A stretch of DNA of 64,000 nt. Source: Caproiciproducens sp. CPB-2 (GTDB lineage Bacteria; Bacillota; Clostridia; Oscillospirales; Acutalibacteraceae). Shown here one piece after another: positions 51,019 through 63,201 of this stretch. The position numbers and the translations under genes were made by a program. The notes under the pieces were generated by a model. That model had not been told where the DNA came from, did no database searches, and worked only from the letters and a program-made list of their open reading frames with translations. The stretch spans positions 2,666,001 to 2,730,000 of the forward strand of contig NZ_CP142860.1 in NCBI RefSeq assembly GCF_036287215.1, in the 5' to 3' direction. Each line of letters opens with the position of its first letter. Position 1 is the stretch's first letter.

Positions 51019-51330
51019 TCACCACCAATAGCCTTTGTACTCTAATTTCTTTTTCTCAGCGTTCGTCAGTGCGAGGGTTCGGTCGACCTCAACATTGTAG
51101 CGCTTTCGGCGCTCTTCTTCACGAAGTTCTTCCTCCTGTCGCTTGCGTTCCGCTTCTTCGCGGGCCTCACGAGCCTTCTTTATTTCTTCAGCCGCTTCGT
51201 ACAGTTCGATCATGATATCGCCGAGACGATCTTCCAAAACGTAGGATTTGCAATCGCGGAAGCTCGACAAACCGGGATTTGGAACATCGGTATGGGCGGT
51301 ATCTTTTGAATATGAGAATAAACTCCGTGT
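51019..51330 (-). pseudogene. C-terminal remnant of a coiled-coil protein
   Basis: An open frame without a proper start runs leftward from about 51330: FSYSKDTAHTDVPNPGLSS, then YVLEDRLGDIMIELYEAAEEIKKAREAREEAERKRQEE, then a strongly charged coiled coil and TLALTN. This reads like the C-terminal part of a conserved accessory-element protein whose N-terminal region is missing, and the last residues (KKKLEYKGYWW) look like run-on sequence. A TTG at 51270 allows 83 residues but has no ribosome site. Confidence 0.5.
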
Positions 51331-51331
51331 T

Positions 51332-52264
51332 TTAGTTTTCGTATAAGGCAGCTATATCGTATATCCTGCGCTTCATTTCTGTGCGGATATGTAGCGGCTC
51401 TAAACATTCGCATTTATCCCCAAAACCCAAAAGAATATTGTAGTAGTAATCGTTCTCTATGAACGGGAAACGAACAATGTAATGCTCATCGCCGTCTGGC
51501 CAAAAGTGTTCATAAGAGCAAAAATCAAGTACCCGATCCATCACAGATCTATGAATACGGATTTTAATTTCTGTTTGCATCGATTCCAAAATATCAGCGA
51601 AGTCTAAAGTCGGTTTTTGATAATCTCGCGGTGTAAAAGTTTCCTCTTGCATTTGCAGGCTTGACATGCGGGATAGCTTGAATAAGCGGTAATCATTTCT
51701 TTTATGGCAATACCCTTGCAAATACCAATGATTGCTTTTCAATACAAGCTGATATGGCTCGGCTGTTCGTGAGGTTCTATTCCCGTAGCGGTCTGCATAT
51801 TCAAACGAAAGCAGCTTGCTTTCCTGCAGTGTTGTTTTGATAATTTCTAAATATGGTTGTATGTTTCTGTTACCCATCCACGGACTTAAATCTATATAGA
51901 TTTGATTTGCTTTTAATTCAATGTCTTTTGCTCTGTCGGCGGGGATAAAGCTCTTGACTTTCGCAAGGGCGTTTACCAGTTCATCACCTCGTATCACGTT
52001 TGAAAGGCCGGAAAGTCCCATCAAGATAGCGGAAAGGTCGGAAGTCGAAAAAACTTTTTTATCAATTTTGTATTTCTGCATAATTTCAAAGCCGCCGCCA
52101 ACTCCCGGGGTTGAGCGGATAGGAATGCCCGCCATGTTGATCGTGTCTATGTCACGGTAGATTGTGCGGGGCGAAACTTCAAACATATCTGCTAACTCCT
52201 GTGCGCCTATCCGCTCTTTATCAAGGAGTATCATAATAACGCTGACAAGCCTGTCTACTTTCAT
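51332..52264 (-). CDS. YafY/WYL-type transcriptional regulator
   Basis: 310 residues from the ATG at 52264. N-terminal winged helix (IGAQELADMFEVSPRTIYRDIDTINMAGIPI) and a WYL domain in the middle (LLSFEYADRYGNRTSRTAEPYQLVLKSNHWYLQGYC), then the WCX-like C terminus. WYL domains bind nucleotides or nucleic acid and control transcription. It is divergent from the DJ-1/PfpI gene with a 122-bp gap, the usual arrangement for a regulator and its target. Confidence 0.92.
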   Translation of the reverse strand: MKVDRLVSVIMILLDKERIGAQELADMFEVSPRTIYRDIDTINMAGIPIRSTPGVGGGFEIMQKYKIDKKVFSTSDLSAILMGLSGLSNVIRGDELVNALAKVKSFIPADRAKDIELKANQIYIDLSPWMGNRNIQPYLEIIKTTLQESKLLSFEYADRYGNRTSRTAEPYQLVLKSNHWYLQGYCHKRNDYRLFKLSRMSSLQMQEETFTPRDYQKPTLDFADILESMQTEIKIRIHRSVMDRVLDFCSYEHFWPDGDEHYIVRFPFIENDYYYNILLGFGDKCECLEPLHIRTEMKRRIYDIAALYEN

Positions 52265-52386
52265 CTGACAGCCGCCTTTCAAATAATCTTTTCATCATTC
52301 CCATTGTTTCCACAACGCTGTCAACAATTACATAGTACAATAAGGACGCAGACAAATCAATATAACAATGAAAACGGAGGAACTAT

Positions 52387-53025
52387 ATGTTTACGATCTA
52401 TGTTTACGTTCTTGATACTTTAGCCGACTGGGAACTGGGGTACGTAACTTCGGAGCTGAATTCTGGTCGATTTTTTAAAAAGGGCGCGCAGCGTGTATCG
52501 CTCAAAACGGTCAGTTATTCCAAAGAGCCGATCCATACAATGGGCGGGCTGACAATCGTGCCCGATTGCTTAATGGATGATATTGTTGTGAGTGAAACAA
52601 GCATGTTGCTATTACCGGGCGCAGATACGTGGAACGACCCAAAGCATGGCGCGATCATCGAAAAAGCAAGCGAGCTTCTCTCTGCAGACGCTACGGTGTG
52701 TGCAATATGCGGGGCTACCGCTGCGCTTGCGAACTTTGGAATACTGGATAAGCGTCCGCATACCAGTAATGGAGCGGGATTTTTTGAAATGGTTTCTCCC
52801 TGTTATAAAGGGCAAAGCTTTTATATAGACAAGCCGTCTGTGGAGGATAACAACCTGATTACTGCAAGTTGCACCGGAGCCTTGTTGTGGGCGAAACAAA
52901 TAATTGAACATTTAGGCGTTTTTCAATCAAACACACTGGAAGCTTGGTATGAATATTTCAGTACCGGTGAGCCTGAACATTTCTTTGCCCTCATGCAAAC
53001 TTTGCCGTCTGGGAATGAAAACTGA
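52387..53025 (+). CDS. DJ-1/PfpI family protein (type 1 glutamine amidotransferase-like)
   Basis: 212 residues. The nucleophile elbow is VCAICGATAALA near residue 102, and a LLLPGADTW segment precedes it. The C terminus matches the subgroup with FFALMQTLPSG. It differs from the microcompartment DJ-1 protein and is not a close paralogue. Probably controlled by the divergent WYL regulator. Ribosome site GGAGG is 7-8 bp upstream of the ATG. Confidence 0.9.
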   Translation: MFTIYVYVLDTLADWELGYVTSELNSGRFFKKGAQRVSLKTVSYSKEPIHTMGGLTIVPDCLMDDIVVSETSMLLLPGADTWNDPKHGAIIEKASELLSADATVCAICGATAALANFGILDKRPHTSNGAGFFEMVSPCYKGQSFYIDKPSVEDNNLITASCTGALLWAKQIIEHLGVFQSNTLEAWYEYFSTGEPEHFFALMQTLPSGNEN

Positions 53026-53162
53026 TACACCTTTGTCATAAGCAGAACAGGTGTTTAGACCACATGTACCTTATTGAAGTTATTGATAAAATGCATGTGC
53101 ATGTGTCTTGTTATTCATGTACAGGGTATGAGCATACCCCCTGCTACGCTAAATTTCGAAGT

Positions 53163-53201
53163 ATTAATGCGCATTCAGACTTTCTCTGAATGCGCATTAA
53201 T
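53163..53201. terminator. Bidirectional hairpin between PfpI gene and V-ATPase operon
   Basis: ATTAATGCGCATTCAGA (53163-53179) pairs perfectly over 17 bp with 53185-53201; loop CTTTC. It lies between two convergent transcripts (stop at 53025 on plus, 53247 on minus). T-runs are weak on both sides. Confidence 0.7.
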
Positions 53202-53246
53202 CTTATCAATTTTATCACTTTGTTTGTAAAAGCCTTAATATGCTTC

Positions 53247-53909
53247 TTATCCAAGCTTTTCTTTGTAATGATGTGCCTGTTCCAGCATCATGTCCTTGAC
53301 CTTCATCAGGCGTATTTGGGTACTGCGCTCGTTTTCGTCCAGCTTCATCGTAATGTAGCGGATGCTGTCCTGCATTTCCGGAATCATCACATGCTCAAGG
53401 GCGTTGACCCGGCGCCGGGTCTTTTCGATTTCCGCCGCGAGCAGCTGGCAGGCTTTCTCACATTCCGCCAGCCGGAGCATATCCGGCAGCAGGTCGGACA
53501 GGGACTTTACCGCCGAGTCAAGATCGCCGGAAGTAAAGGCATACCCGTAGGAATAAATATCATTGGCGTCGGATGTCCTTGTTTTGTAGTGATATTTTGG
53601 AATTTCCACACTCATCACATTTTGGGTCTCCAGTTCCAAGGTGACCTCCTGTTTGGGGGTCATCAGCGCCACATTCAGAATTTCATCCGACATGACGGAC
53701 CGCGCCAGCACAAAATTCCGGTTGGCCGCCGCAATCCCCTGCTCCACTTTTTCCCGAAGCGTTTTGTTTTCCCGAACAAGATCAAGAAAGCGGCGCATCA
53801 GTTCATCGCGTTTGTCTTTCAAAAGCTTATGCCCGCGCAGCGCCGTGATTAGCTTCTTCTTCAAACGGGTCAGTTCCATTCGCGTTGGATTTACATGAAC
53901 AGTTGCCAA
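53247..53909 (-). CDS. ntpD: V-type ATPase subunit D (central stalk)
   Basis: 220 residues, two long helices flanking a short head: VNPTRMELTRLKKKL at the start and LEHVMIPEMQDSIRYITMKLDENERS near the end, as in AtpD/NtpD. It forms the rotating shaft inside the A3B3 head. Last gene of the nine-gene operon. Confidence 0.96.
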   Translation of the reverse strand: MATVHVNPTRMELTRLKKKLITALRGHKLLKDKRDELMRRFLDLVRENKTLREKVEQGIAAANRNFVLARSVMSDEILNVALMTPKQEVTLELETQNVMSVEIPKYHYKTRTSDANDIYSYGYAFTSGDLDSAVKSLSDLLPDMLRLAECEKACQLLAAEIEKTRRRVNALEHVMIPEMQDSIRYITMKLDENERSTQIRLMKVKDMMLEQAHHYKEKLG

Positions 53910-53944
53910 AAGTGAGCCCTCCTTTGCAAGTGTTTTCCGGACGG

Positions 53945-55315
53945 CTACTTTCCGTAGTATTGATCCAGAAATTCATCTTTAATTCTCTTCAACTCGCTGC
54001 GGGGAAGGATGGAGAGCAGCCTCCAGCCGATGGCAAGCGTTTCCTCAATATCACGGTTGGCCTGATATCCCTGGGACACATATTCCTTCTCAAATTCGTC
54101 GGAGAACTTCGCGTAAAGCCGGTCAATGTCAGTCAGAGCGGCTTCGCCCAGAATGACCATGAGCTCCTTTGCTTCTTTTCCGCGCGCATAGGCGGCGAAC
54201 AGCTGATTCATGGTGTTCGCGTGGTCGGCGCGTGTCTTTCCTTCGCCAATTCCTTTGTCCTTCAGCCGGGAAAGCGACGGCAGAACGTCGATCGGCGGCG
54301 TAACGCCCTTGCGGTACAGTTCGCGGCTGAGGATGATCTGTCCTTCCGTAATGTACCCGGTAAGGTCCGGGATGGGGTGCGTCTTATCATCTTCCGGCAT
54401 GGTCAGAATCGGAATCAGCGTAATACTGCCGGGTTTTCCTTTCTGTCTGCCAGCGCGCTCATAAAGCGAGGCAAGATCGGTGTACATATATCCGGGATAC
54501 CCGCGTCTGCCGGGGACTTCCTTCCGCGCGGCGGAGACCTCGCGCAGGGCGTCCGCATAGTTGGTAATATCGGTCAGAATGACCAGAACGTGCATATCTT
54601 TTTCGAAAGCAAGGTATTCCGCTGCGGTAAGGGCCATTCTGGGGGTCGCGATGCGTTCGACGGCGGGGTCGTTCGCGAGGTTTACAAACAGTACCGCACG
54701 GTCGATCGCGCCCGTTTCCCGGAAGCTCTCAATAAAGAAGTTGGATTCCTCAAAGGTGATACCCATGGCCGCAAACACAACGGCAAACGGTTCCGAAGTA
54801 CCGCGCACCTTTGCCTGACGGGCGATCTGGGCGGCCAGATTTGCGTGAGGCAAACCGCTGGCCGAAAAGATCGGCAGCTTTTGCCCGCGTACGAGCGTAT
54901 TCAGCCCGTCGATGGCGGAAACCCCGGTCTGGATAAATTCCTGCGGGTAATTGCGCGCGGCTGGATTCATGGGAAGCCCGTTAATATCCATGCGGCGGTC
55001 CGGCAGTATTTCCGGCCCCCCGTCGATAGGACGGCCAAGGCCGTCGAATACGCGGCTGAGCATATCCCGCGACACGCCCAGTTCCATGCTGCGGCCCAGA
55101 AAGCGCACGCGGCTGTTGCTCAGGTTGATGCCGGTCGAGCTTTCAAACAGCTGTACCAGCGCGTTTCCGCCGTCTATTTCCAGCACCTTGCAGCGGCGCT
55201 TTTCCCCGTTGGCAAGCTCGATTTCGCCCAATTCGTTATAGTTTACATTTTCCACGCCCTGTACCAGCATCAGAGGGCCGGCCACTTCCTGGATAGTTCT
55301 GTATTCCTTCGGCAT
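53945..55315 (-). CDS. ntpB: V-type ATPase subunit B (regulatory)
   Basis: 456 residues. Starts [24 protein letters not shown] and carries [20 protein letters not shown], where the P-loop lysine of the catalytic subunit is absent, as expected. [21 protein letters not shown] is characteristic. It forms the non-catalytic nucleotide site with subunit A. The start overlaps the end of the A gene. Confidence 0.97.
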   Translation of the reverse strand: MPKEYRTIQEVAGPLMLVQGVENVNYNELGEIELANGEKRRCKVLEIDGGNALVQLFESSTGINLSNSRVRFLGRSMELGVSRDMLSRVFDGLGRPIDGGPEILPDRRMDINGLPMNPAARNYPQEFIQTGVSAIDGLNTLVRGQKLPIFSASGLPHANLAAQIARQAKVRGTSEPFAVVFAAMGITFEESNFFIESFRETGAIDRAVLFVNLANDPAVERIATPRMALTAAEYLAFEKDMHVLVILTDITNYADALREVSAARKEVPGRRGYPGYMYTDLASLYERAGRQKGKPGSITLIPILTMPEDDKTHPIPDLTGYITEGQIILSRELYRKGVTPPIDVLPSLSRLKDKGIGEGKTRADHANTMNQLFAAYARGKEAKELMVILGEAALTDIDRLYAKFSDEFEKEYVSQGYQANRDIEETLAIGWRLLSILPRSELKRIKDEFLDQYYGK

Positions 55316-57084
55316 CAGTACTCCTCCTTCTGCTCAAGGCTCTGGATTTCTTTGTGCATAACCTGCAGAATATCCTTGTATTCCTGCTCCATGCGGTCGG
55401 CAGGAATATATTTAAAGCGGCCGATCCGCTCGCGCACCGCCATAGAGACCAGTTTGTCGGCGGAAACACCCCGCGCCAGCGCCTCCACGGCTTCCTGATA
55501 ATATTCGAGCACCAGCTTCATCATGGTGTACTGCTTTTCCAGCGGCGTGTAGGTGTCCACCTCATGGAAAGCGTCCTGATGCAGAAAGTCCTCACGGATG
55601 GAACGGGCGGCCTCCAGCTTTAAGCGGTCCGGCGCGGAAAGGGCGTCCATACCGACCAGCTTCACAATTTCCTGCAGCTCGGCCTCTTCCTGAAGCAGAC
55701 GCATGATCCGGCTTCGCTGCTCCATCCAGTCGGGATGCACATGGGAGTTAAACCACTTTTCCATTGCGTCCACATAAAGGGAATAGCTGGTCAGCCAGTT
55801 GACCGCCGGAAAATGCCTGCGGTACGCCAGCGCGGAGTCAAGGCTCCAGAACACCTTGACGATACGGAGCGTTGCCTGGGAAACCGGTTCTGAGATATCG
55901 CCTCCGGGAGGCGAAACGGCTCCGATGACCGAAAGCGCGCCCTCTCTCGGGGCGTGGCCAAGCGAGCGTACCCGGCCCGCCCGTTCGTAGAACTGCGCCA
56001 GACGGCTGCCCAGATAAGCGGGGTAGCCTTCTTCGCCGGGCATCTCTTCCAGACGGCCGGACATTTCACGGAGCGCTTCCGCCCAGCGTGAGGTGGAGTC
56101 CGCCATCAGCGCCACGGAATATCCCATGTCACGGAAATACTCCGCGATCGTAATGCCCGTATAAATAGAAGCTTCACGGGCGGCAACCGGCATATCGGAG
56201 GTATTTGCGATCAGGACGGTGCGCTTCATCAGCGAATAACCCGTTTTCGGGTCCTTCAGCTCGGGAAACTCATTCAAAACGTCTGTCATTTCGTTGCCGC
56301 GCTCCCCGCAGCCGATGTAGACAACGATATCCGCCTCCGCCCACTTGGCCAGCTGATGCTGCACAACGGTTTTTCCGCTGCCGAACGGGCCGGGGACCGC
56401 CGCCACACCGCCCTTCGCAATGGGAAACAGCGTGTCGATCACGCGCTGTCCGGTGACGAGCGGCATTTCGGGCGACAGCTTTTCCAGATACGGCCTGCCT
56501 ACACGGACCGGCCATTTCTGCATAAGCGGCACCGCATGTTCTTCTCCGTCGGCAGAGCGTATAGTCGCAATAGAATCCGTTACGGTAAAATCGCCTTCCG
56601 AAATACCGGAGACAGTTCCGCTCACACCGTTGGGAACCATAATCCTGTGTACCACGATTTCCGTTTCCTGCACGGTGCCCAGAATGTCTCCGGCTGCTAC
56701 TTCGTCTCCCGCGGAAACGCAGGGAACAAAATGCCACGCTACTTCGCGCTTGAGCGCGGGAATTTCCACACCGCGGTGCAGGTTGTTGCCGGAAGCTTTC
56801 ATAATATCGTCCAGCGGGCGCTGAATCCCATCGAAAATACTGCCGATCAGTCCAGGCCCAAGCTCCACACTCAGCGGGGCCCCGGTGGATTCAACCGGTT
56901 CTCCCGGACCCAGACCGGAGGTCTCCTCGTAAACCTGTACGGAGGCGCGGTCCCCATGGATTTCTATAATCTCGCCGATCAGCCGCTGATCGCTGACACG
57001 CACAACGTCGAACATGTTGGCGTCGCGCATTCCCTCCGCAATGACCAGCGGCCCGGCGACTTTCCGGATTGTCCCTTTACTCAT
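55315..57084 (-). CDS. ntpA: V-type ATPase catalytic subunit A
   Basis: 589 residues from the ATG at 57084 (AGGTGA upstream); the frame is open further up without a ribosome site. The P-loop GPFGSGKTV is near residue 230, then [13 protein letters not shown], and [26 protein letters not shown] with the catalytic region, plus the A-type insert (non-homologous region) after residue 110. Hydrolyses or makes ATP. Confidence 0.97.
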   Translation of the reverse strand: MSKGTIRKVAGPLVIAEGMRDANMFDVVRVSDQRLIGEIIEIHGDRASVQVYEETSGLGPGEPVESTGAPLSVELGPGLIGSIFDGIQRPLDDIMKASGNNLHRGVEIPALKREVAWHFVPCVSAGDEVAAGDILGTVQETEIVVHRIMVPNGVSGTVSGISEGDFTVTDSIATIRSADGEEHAVPLMQKWPVRVGRPYLEKLSPEMPLVTGQRVIDTLFPIAKGGVAAVPGPFGSGKTVVQHQLAKWAEADIVVYIGCGERGNEMTDVLNEFPELKDPKTGYSLMKRTVLIANTSDMPVAAREASIYTGITIAEYFRDMGYSVALMADSTSRWAEALREMSGRLEEMPGEEGYPAYLGSRLAQFYERAGRVRSLGHAPREGALSVIGAVSPPGGDISEPVSQATLRIVKVFWSLDSALAYRRHFPAVNWLTSYSLYVDAMEKWFNSHVHPDWMEQRSRIMRLLQEEAELQEIVKLVGMDALSAPDRLKLEAARSIREDFLHQDAFHEVDTYTPLEKQYTMMKLVLEYYQEAVEALARGVSADKLVSMAVRERIGRFKYIPADRMEQEYKDILQVMHKEIQSLEQKEEY

Positions 57085-57088
57085 ATTG

Positions 57089-57424
57089 TCACCTGCTCTT
57101 TTCGTTTTCATCGTTAAAGATAATATCGGAACCAACAGCCTGTTCCACCGATTTGCGGACATGCGCCATTCCGGCTCCCGTATTTCTCGAAATGCCGGGA
57201 ATCAGAATAATCGCGGGGACACGCTGCGCGCGGTACCGGTCGACTTCCGGTTCCAGCGCGGCGGCGAGCGCTTCTGTTATATAAATGACCGCATATCCGC
57301 TTTCCGCCAGCCTGCGCAGGGTTTTCGCAGCCTGTATGGATTCCGCCTCCGGGTAAACGTCAAGTCCAAGGGCCGCAAAACCATAAACGCTGTCGCGGTC
57401 GCCCATCACTGCAATCTTATACAT
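57089..57424 (-). CDS. V-type ATPase subunit F
   Basis: 111 residues, beginning [22 protein letters not shown], with the alternating helix-strand pattern of AtpF/NtpG. It binds the central stalk with subunit D. The stop is 4 bp before the A start; the start overlaps the C gene by 8 bp. Confidence 0.93.
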   Translation of the reverse strand: MYKIAVMGDRDSVYGFAALGLDVYPEAESIQAAKTLRRLAESGYAVIYITEALAAALEPEVDRYRAQRVPAIILIPGISRNTGAGMAHVRKSVEQAVGSDIIFNDENEKSR

Positions 57425-58388
57425 ACATTTCCCTTAACCTTTCCCGCACGGATTGCTCCGGCAGCCGATTCCGCTTGCCGGACAAAATAATGCGCACCGC
57501 ACGGATTTCGTTTTCCCGTGCGAGGAAATAAGCCGCGAGCGGCCCTATGGTGAGCGGATTGTATTTCTGCGGACGGATCGCCCGCATGATCCGGTCGTCG
57601 CACCAGCGCTCAAACGCGGATACCGATTCCCGAAGCGCGTCTTCCGCCTGTGCATAGGGGGTGGAGCGCAGGTATTGATAAAGCTTCTCTCCTCCCTGCG
57701 CGGCGGCCTGTGCAAGCTCCTCGATATTCACAGAATCACACGGCGCCAGGGCGCGAAGGATCACCGAATACGGTTTTCCGGTAGCGCAGGCGCGCGCGGC
57801 GACTTTAATATCCGCGGCGGCGACCGTCATCTCCGCGTATTCGCGCATAAGCTCGTTTTTGGAACCTTCTCCCGCACTTTTCACAGCCAGAAGAGCCGCC
57901 CTGTCCAGAATAAAATCGCACAGCTGGCCGTCGCCGGTGTGAAGGAGCACATCAAAAGCCTCCTGTGCCGGGGCGCGCATCGGTTCCGGCAAAAGCGAAT
58001 AGTCGCGCTCCCTGACAGCCTGCAGGACCGTTTGCGTTTCCAACGTTCCGCCGCTTTGAAAAATCCCCTGCGGATCCGTGCCTGAATAGACAGCCTTGAT
58101 GGCGGCTTTCAGGTTATGGTAATCGTTCGCACAGAAAAACACCGAAAAATCGGACAGGTCATCCAGCAACTCCTTTAATAGAGCCCACGTCTTTTCCCTC
58201 TCCGCCTTTAGCATCTTTTCCGGGCTGTCGTAGCTTTCCGAGTCTCCCCAGCCCCTGCTGTGGAGCAGTGAAAGGCACTCTTCCTCGTCTTTGGCGGAAA
58301 GAAGCTGTTCCAGTGCCTGTGCGTTCAGCAGAGAAAGTTCCTTTGAACGAATACGCGCCACCGCATAAGCGTACTGCGTGTCGGACAT
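57417..58388 (-). CDS. ntpC: V-type ATPase subunit C (d-type)
   Basis: 323 residues, mostly helical: QYAYAVARIRSKELSLL at the start and the ending REMYV. The funnel-shaped subunit couples the rotor ring to the central stalk. Position between E and F genes matches the ntp order. Confidence 0.93.
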   Translation of the reverse strand: MSDTQYAYAVARIRSKELSLLNAQALEQLLSAKDEEECLSLLHSRGWGDSESYDSPEKMLKAEREKTWALLKELLDDLSDFSVFFCANDYHNLKAAIKAVYSGTDPQGIFQSGGTLETQTVLQAVRERDYSLLPEPMRAPAQEAFDVLLHTGDGQLCDFILDRAALLAVKSAGEGSKNELMREYAEMTVAAADIKVAARACATGKPYSVILRALAPCDSVNIEELAQAAAQGGEKLYQYLRSTPYAQAEDALRESVSAFERWCDDRIMRAIRPQKYNPLTIGPLAAYFLARENEIRAVRIILSGKRNRLPEQSVRERLREMYV

Positions 58389-58408
58389 CAGATCACCCTC
58401 CTTTGCTT

Positions 58409-59002
58409 TCAGCGAAACAGCAGCTCATTGACCCGGTCGGTCAGCCGCTCGTGCTCCGCTGCAAATAAGGCGTCGAAGGAACAGTTCTCCTCAACACCGC
58501 CGTAAACCAATACAAATCCCCCGCTTAAATTGCGGGTTTCCTCGGAAATTTTCAAGGAACCACCCCTATCCCTTGCCGTTTCTTCCAGCCGTTGGGCAAA
58601 GCCCTCCGGTACCCTGCTGCGATCCTCCGGAGAGAGAATCATTTCTCCCTCCTGTGGCAGGACGGCTTTGGCGGCTACCTTCAGAATCACATCGAAATAG
58701 GAGTCATCCGGCAGCTCGGACAGGGTCCGACGGGCCTTTCCGATAACGTCACGGATCATCTCCTGCTTGGCCTGCAGCACCTTCTGCCGTTTTTTCAGTT
58801 CCGCCGAAGACTGCGCCCGTTTCAGAATTTCCGCAGCAGCCTCTTTGGAGCCCCGGACGATCTTTTCGGCCTGCCGGCCGGACGATTTCCCGGCTTCTTC
58901 CTCAATGCCGGCTACTTCCCGCTCCGCCGCGGAGATGGCCTGCCCGGCGGCGGATTCCGCTTCGTTCAGAATCTCCTGGACGATTTTCTCTAATCCTGTC
59001 AT
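58409..59002 (-). CDS. ntpE: V-type ATPase subunit E (peripheral stalk)
   Basis: 197 residues from the ATG at 59002, which has AGGAGA eight bases upstream; the in-frame TTG at 59008 has too little spacing. A long charged helix (IVQEILNEAESAAGQAISAAEREVAGIEEEAGK) and a C-terminal globular part with GGFVLVYGGVEENCSFDALF are typical. Forms the stator with the G/H-type subunit. Confidence 0.93.
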   Translation of the reverse strand: MTGLEKIVQEILNEAESAAGQAISAAEREVAGIEEEAGKSSGRQAEKIVRGSKEAAAEILKRAQSSAELKKRQKVLQAKQEMIRDVIGKARRTLSELPDDSYFDVILKVAAKAVLPQEGEMILSPEDRSRVPEGFAQRLEETARDRGGSLKISEETRNLSGGFVLVYGGVEENCSFDALFAAEHERLTDRVNELLFR

Positions 59003-59017
59003 TGACAAGTTCTCCTA

Positions 59018-61511
<2,494 letters not shown>

Positions 61512-61541
61512 AATGCAATCCCTCCTTTTATCAAAATAAAA

Positions 61542-61850
61542 TCAGATCAGCTCCGACAAAACAGTCTGTACCGTCTGTGCCTCCCTCTCCCTGACCGTTT
61601 CGCGCAGAGCGGCGATCTCCTGTTCGGCCTGTTCAAGAGCCTGCCGGAACACGTCCGTTTCCTGCCGATGGGCATTCTCCAATTCCTCTTTCGCCTGTTC
61701 CCGTGCCCGGGACACAGCTTTTTCGGTCAAAGCCGAAGCCCGTTCTTTCGCAGAGCGGATGACTTCCTCTGCCCGAAGAGCGGTCTGCTGCTCAAGCTCC
61801 TGAGACTTACGCTCGGCCTGACGAATGGTTTCTATCGCCTGATTAGCCAA
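61542..61850 (-). CDS. ntpF: V-type ATPase peripheral stalk subunit (NtpF/G-H type)
   Basis: 102 residues from a TTG at 61850, which has GGGGGTGA just upstream; the longer frame starts in unlikely AT-rich sequence. A single long heptad-containing charged helix (IETIRQAERKSQELEQQ, then AKERASALTEKAVSRAREQAKEELENAH). Pairs with subunit E as peripheral stalk. First gene of the operon. Confidence 0.85.
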   Translation of the reverse strand: MANQAIETIRQAERKSQELEQQTALRAEEVIRSAKERASALTEKAVSRAREQAKEELENAHRQETDVFRQALEQAEQEIAALRETVREREAQTVQTVLSELI

Positions 61851-61938
61851 TATATCACCCCCAAATTCAGTGTCTTCATTACCTGATATTCTCAGTTTAC
61901 AAAAAAAGAAAAAACATATAAAGATTTCATTAAGATTT

Positions 61939-61967
61939 ATAATAAACGAAAACGAACAGTATATCAA
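61939..61967 (-). promoter_or_regulatory. Promoter of the V-ATPase operon
   Basis: On the minus strand TTGATA (61962-61967), 17-bp spacer, TATTAT (61939-61944), 89 bp before the TTG start of the first gene. Good sigma-A match in an AT-rich region. Confidence 0.65.
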
Positions 61968-62020
61968 TGTGGAATACCCGTATTTAAAGGTAAATTAATA
62001 AAAAATATTATAATAGTTAC

Positions 62021-62048
62021 CCCTGTAGTGAGCTGCACCCCAAAAGTT
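62021..62048. repeat. Sequence like the end of an IS3-family element
   Basis: TGTAGTGAGCTGCACCCCAA followed by AAGTTTG resembles the terminal inverted repeats of IS3/IS150-group elements (TGTA...ACCCCAAAAGTT). No transposase is readable next to it, so it would be a solo end. Confidence 0.25.
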
Positions 62049-62262
62049 TGAATCGGTGTTGACGAGCCCGGTACTTTATGTCTCTACTTTTTAGAAAGTC
62101 TGTATGGAGGTTTTGGAAAAGTTCTTCCCCGACAATCCGGATGGCAGTAAAATGGCGTGAAAAGAAATGAAAGTGAAAAGTTTTGCGATTCACATGTAAA
62201 TCCCCACATGCTATACTGAACATGCTCAAGGATTTATCCAAAACCGAATACGGGAATGAAGG

Positions 62263-62287
62263 CACCTTTTGACGAAGGTGTTTTTTT
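62263..62287 (+). terminator. Rho-independent terminator on the plus strand
   Basis: CACCTT (62263-62268) / AAGGTG (62275-62280), then seven Ts (62281-62287). It ends whatever short transcript arises from 62100-62260, where I see no protein gene. Confidence 0.6.
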
Positions 62288-62462
62288 ATTGCCCAGCGGT
62301 CAGCTCCACACTTTCCCGCATTCCAACGTAATTTACAAGGCTCATAACGACATCCTTTGTCATGACATGTTTTTCGTCCGCTTTCTCGCCGGCTCGGGCA
62401 ATGTGAAAGTAGCGGGAGTTTAAGACGGTTCTTGCTCCGGGCGAAATAATCCCTCCATAAAA
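62286..62462 (-). pseudogene. Fragment resembling the N-terminus of a MobP-type relaxase
   Basis: In one minus frame the translation is FYGGIISPGARTVLNSRYFH, then DEKHVMTKDVVMSLVNYVGMRESVEL, then a stop at 62286. The pattern SRYFH ... LVNYVGxREGVEL is like the start of MobP2/MobP3 relaxases (xYxxYIATREGVE). Everything after it is lost. No start codon with a ribosome site. Low but real similarity; a database search would settle it. Confidence 0.35.
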
Positions 62463-62564
62463 GAGAGCGCAAATGATTTCTCATCTGCGCTCTAAAAATT
62501 AATAATAACTCTTTCTAACCAAATCAGTTAGTTTACTCGTAGCAATTCTTTTGTAGGCATTAGT

Positions 62565-62649
62565 ATGACTTATCAATTCAGTACGCCGCTGGATTTTGAC
62601 AAGGTCGAAAAAATCGCGGTGGGTAATGTGGAGATTCCCTTAAAATAAC
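62565..62649 (+). pseudogene. Short ORF remnant in the mobile-element graveyard
   Basis: An ATG at 62565 opens 27 codons (MTYQFSTPLDFDKVEKI...) and stops at 62649. The coding-like composition and lack of a ribosome site suggest a surviving gene start or fragment. No family recognised. Confidence 0.2.
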
Positions 62650-62700
62650 GCAACTACATTTTGTAATATAACCGAAGGGAAAGGCTTCCGTTTGCTGACC

Positions 62701-62921
62701 AGACGGAGGCCCTTCTCCATTAGGAAAATCGCCGAGCGTGACGGCGTTTCAATGGAATACGTAAGAAAGCAGATTAGATTGCCATGCTGAACGGCCTGTG
62801 CAGCACCGATCCGAAGGTCAAGGTGTTTTGGGACGCAGTCCCATGCGAAAAAGATATCCCTACGCCTGAAGAACTGATTTTATATATTTCCGAGATGGTA
62901 AGACGCAAGAAAATAATCTGA
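62701..62921 (+). pseudogene. Frameshifted remnant of a Spo0A-C-domain-like protein
   Basis: One frame gives FSIRKIAERDGVSMEYVRKQI then a stop. Continuing in another frame from the ATG at 62784, MLNGLCSTDPKVKVFWDAVP, then PTPEELILYISEMVRRKK, ends at TGA 62919-62921. Joining the two by adding one base near 62778 restores a continuous protein. Small Spo0A C-terminal-domain proteins of this kind occur in conjugative elements of gut Firmicutes. A single-base deletion appears to have killed the gene. Confidence 0.45.
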
Positions 62922-62978
62922 GGATAGCGTTAGCCGCAGCGTTAAGGGAGTGGTCATTACCGCTCCCTCTCTTGCGCT

Positions 62979-63127
62979 TTAGGGTTCTTCCAGAAAGCTG
63001 TCGTTATCAATATGAATCCGCTTGGCGTAGCTGAGCTGCCTGTCCAACCAGGACAAATAATCTGATTTGACCTGCTCGTATGCCTGACGATCCGCCCAGC
63101 TTTTTTCCTCTGCCTTATGGGAGCGAC
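62979..63127 (-). pseudogene. C-terminal remnant of a conjugative-element protein
   Basis: A minus frame without a start reads SRSHKAEEKSWADRQAYEQ, then VKSDYLSWLDRQLSYAKRIHIDNDSFLEEP and stops at TAA 62979-62981. It has the look of real coding sequence and of a C terminus, but the upstream part is missing or scrambled. The parent family is not certain. Confidence 0.35.
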
Positions 63128-63201
63128 TATATAAGAGAAACGAGCAGTTACCCTATCACAATAGGACTTAAGCGGCAAATAAGGCCTGATTTCTTAAACG
63201 G

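Noticed and set aside
53885-55498. 537-codon plus-strand ORF opposite V-ATPase A/B genes
   Set aside because: Antisense of two highly conserved ATPase genes.
62017-62484. 155-codon minus-strand ORF
   Set aside because: It crosses a terminator and is out of frame with the relaxase-like fragment, which reads better as protein.
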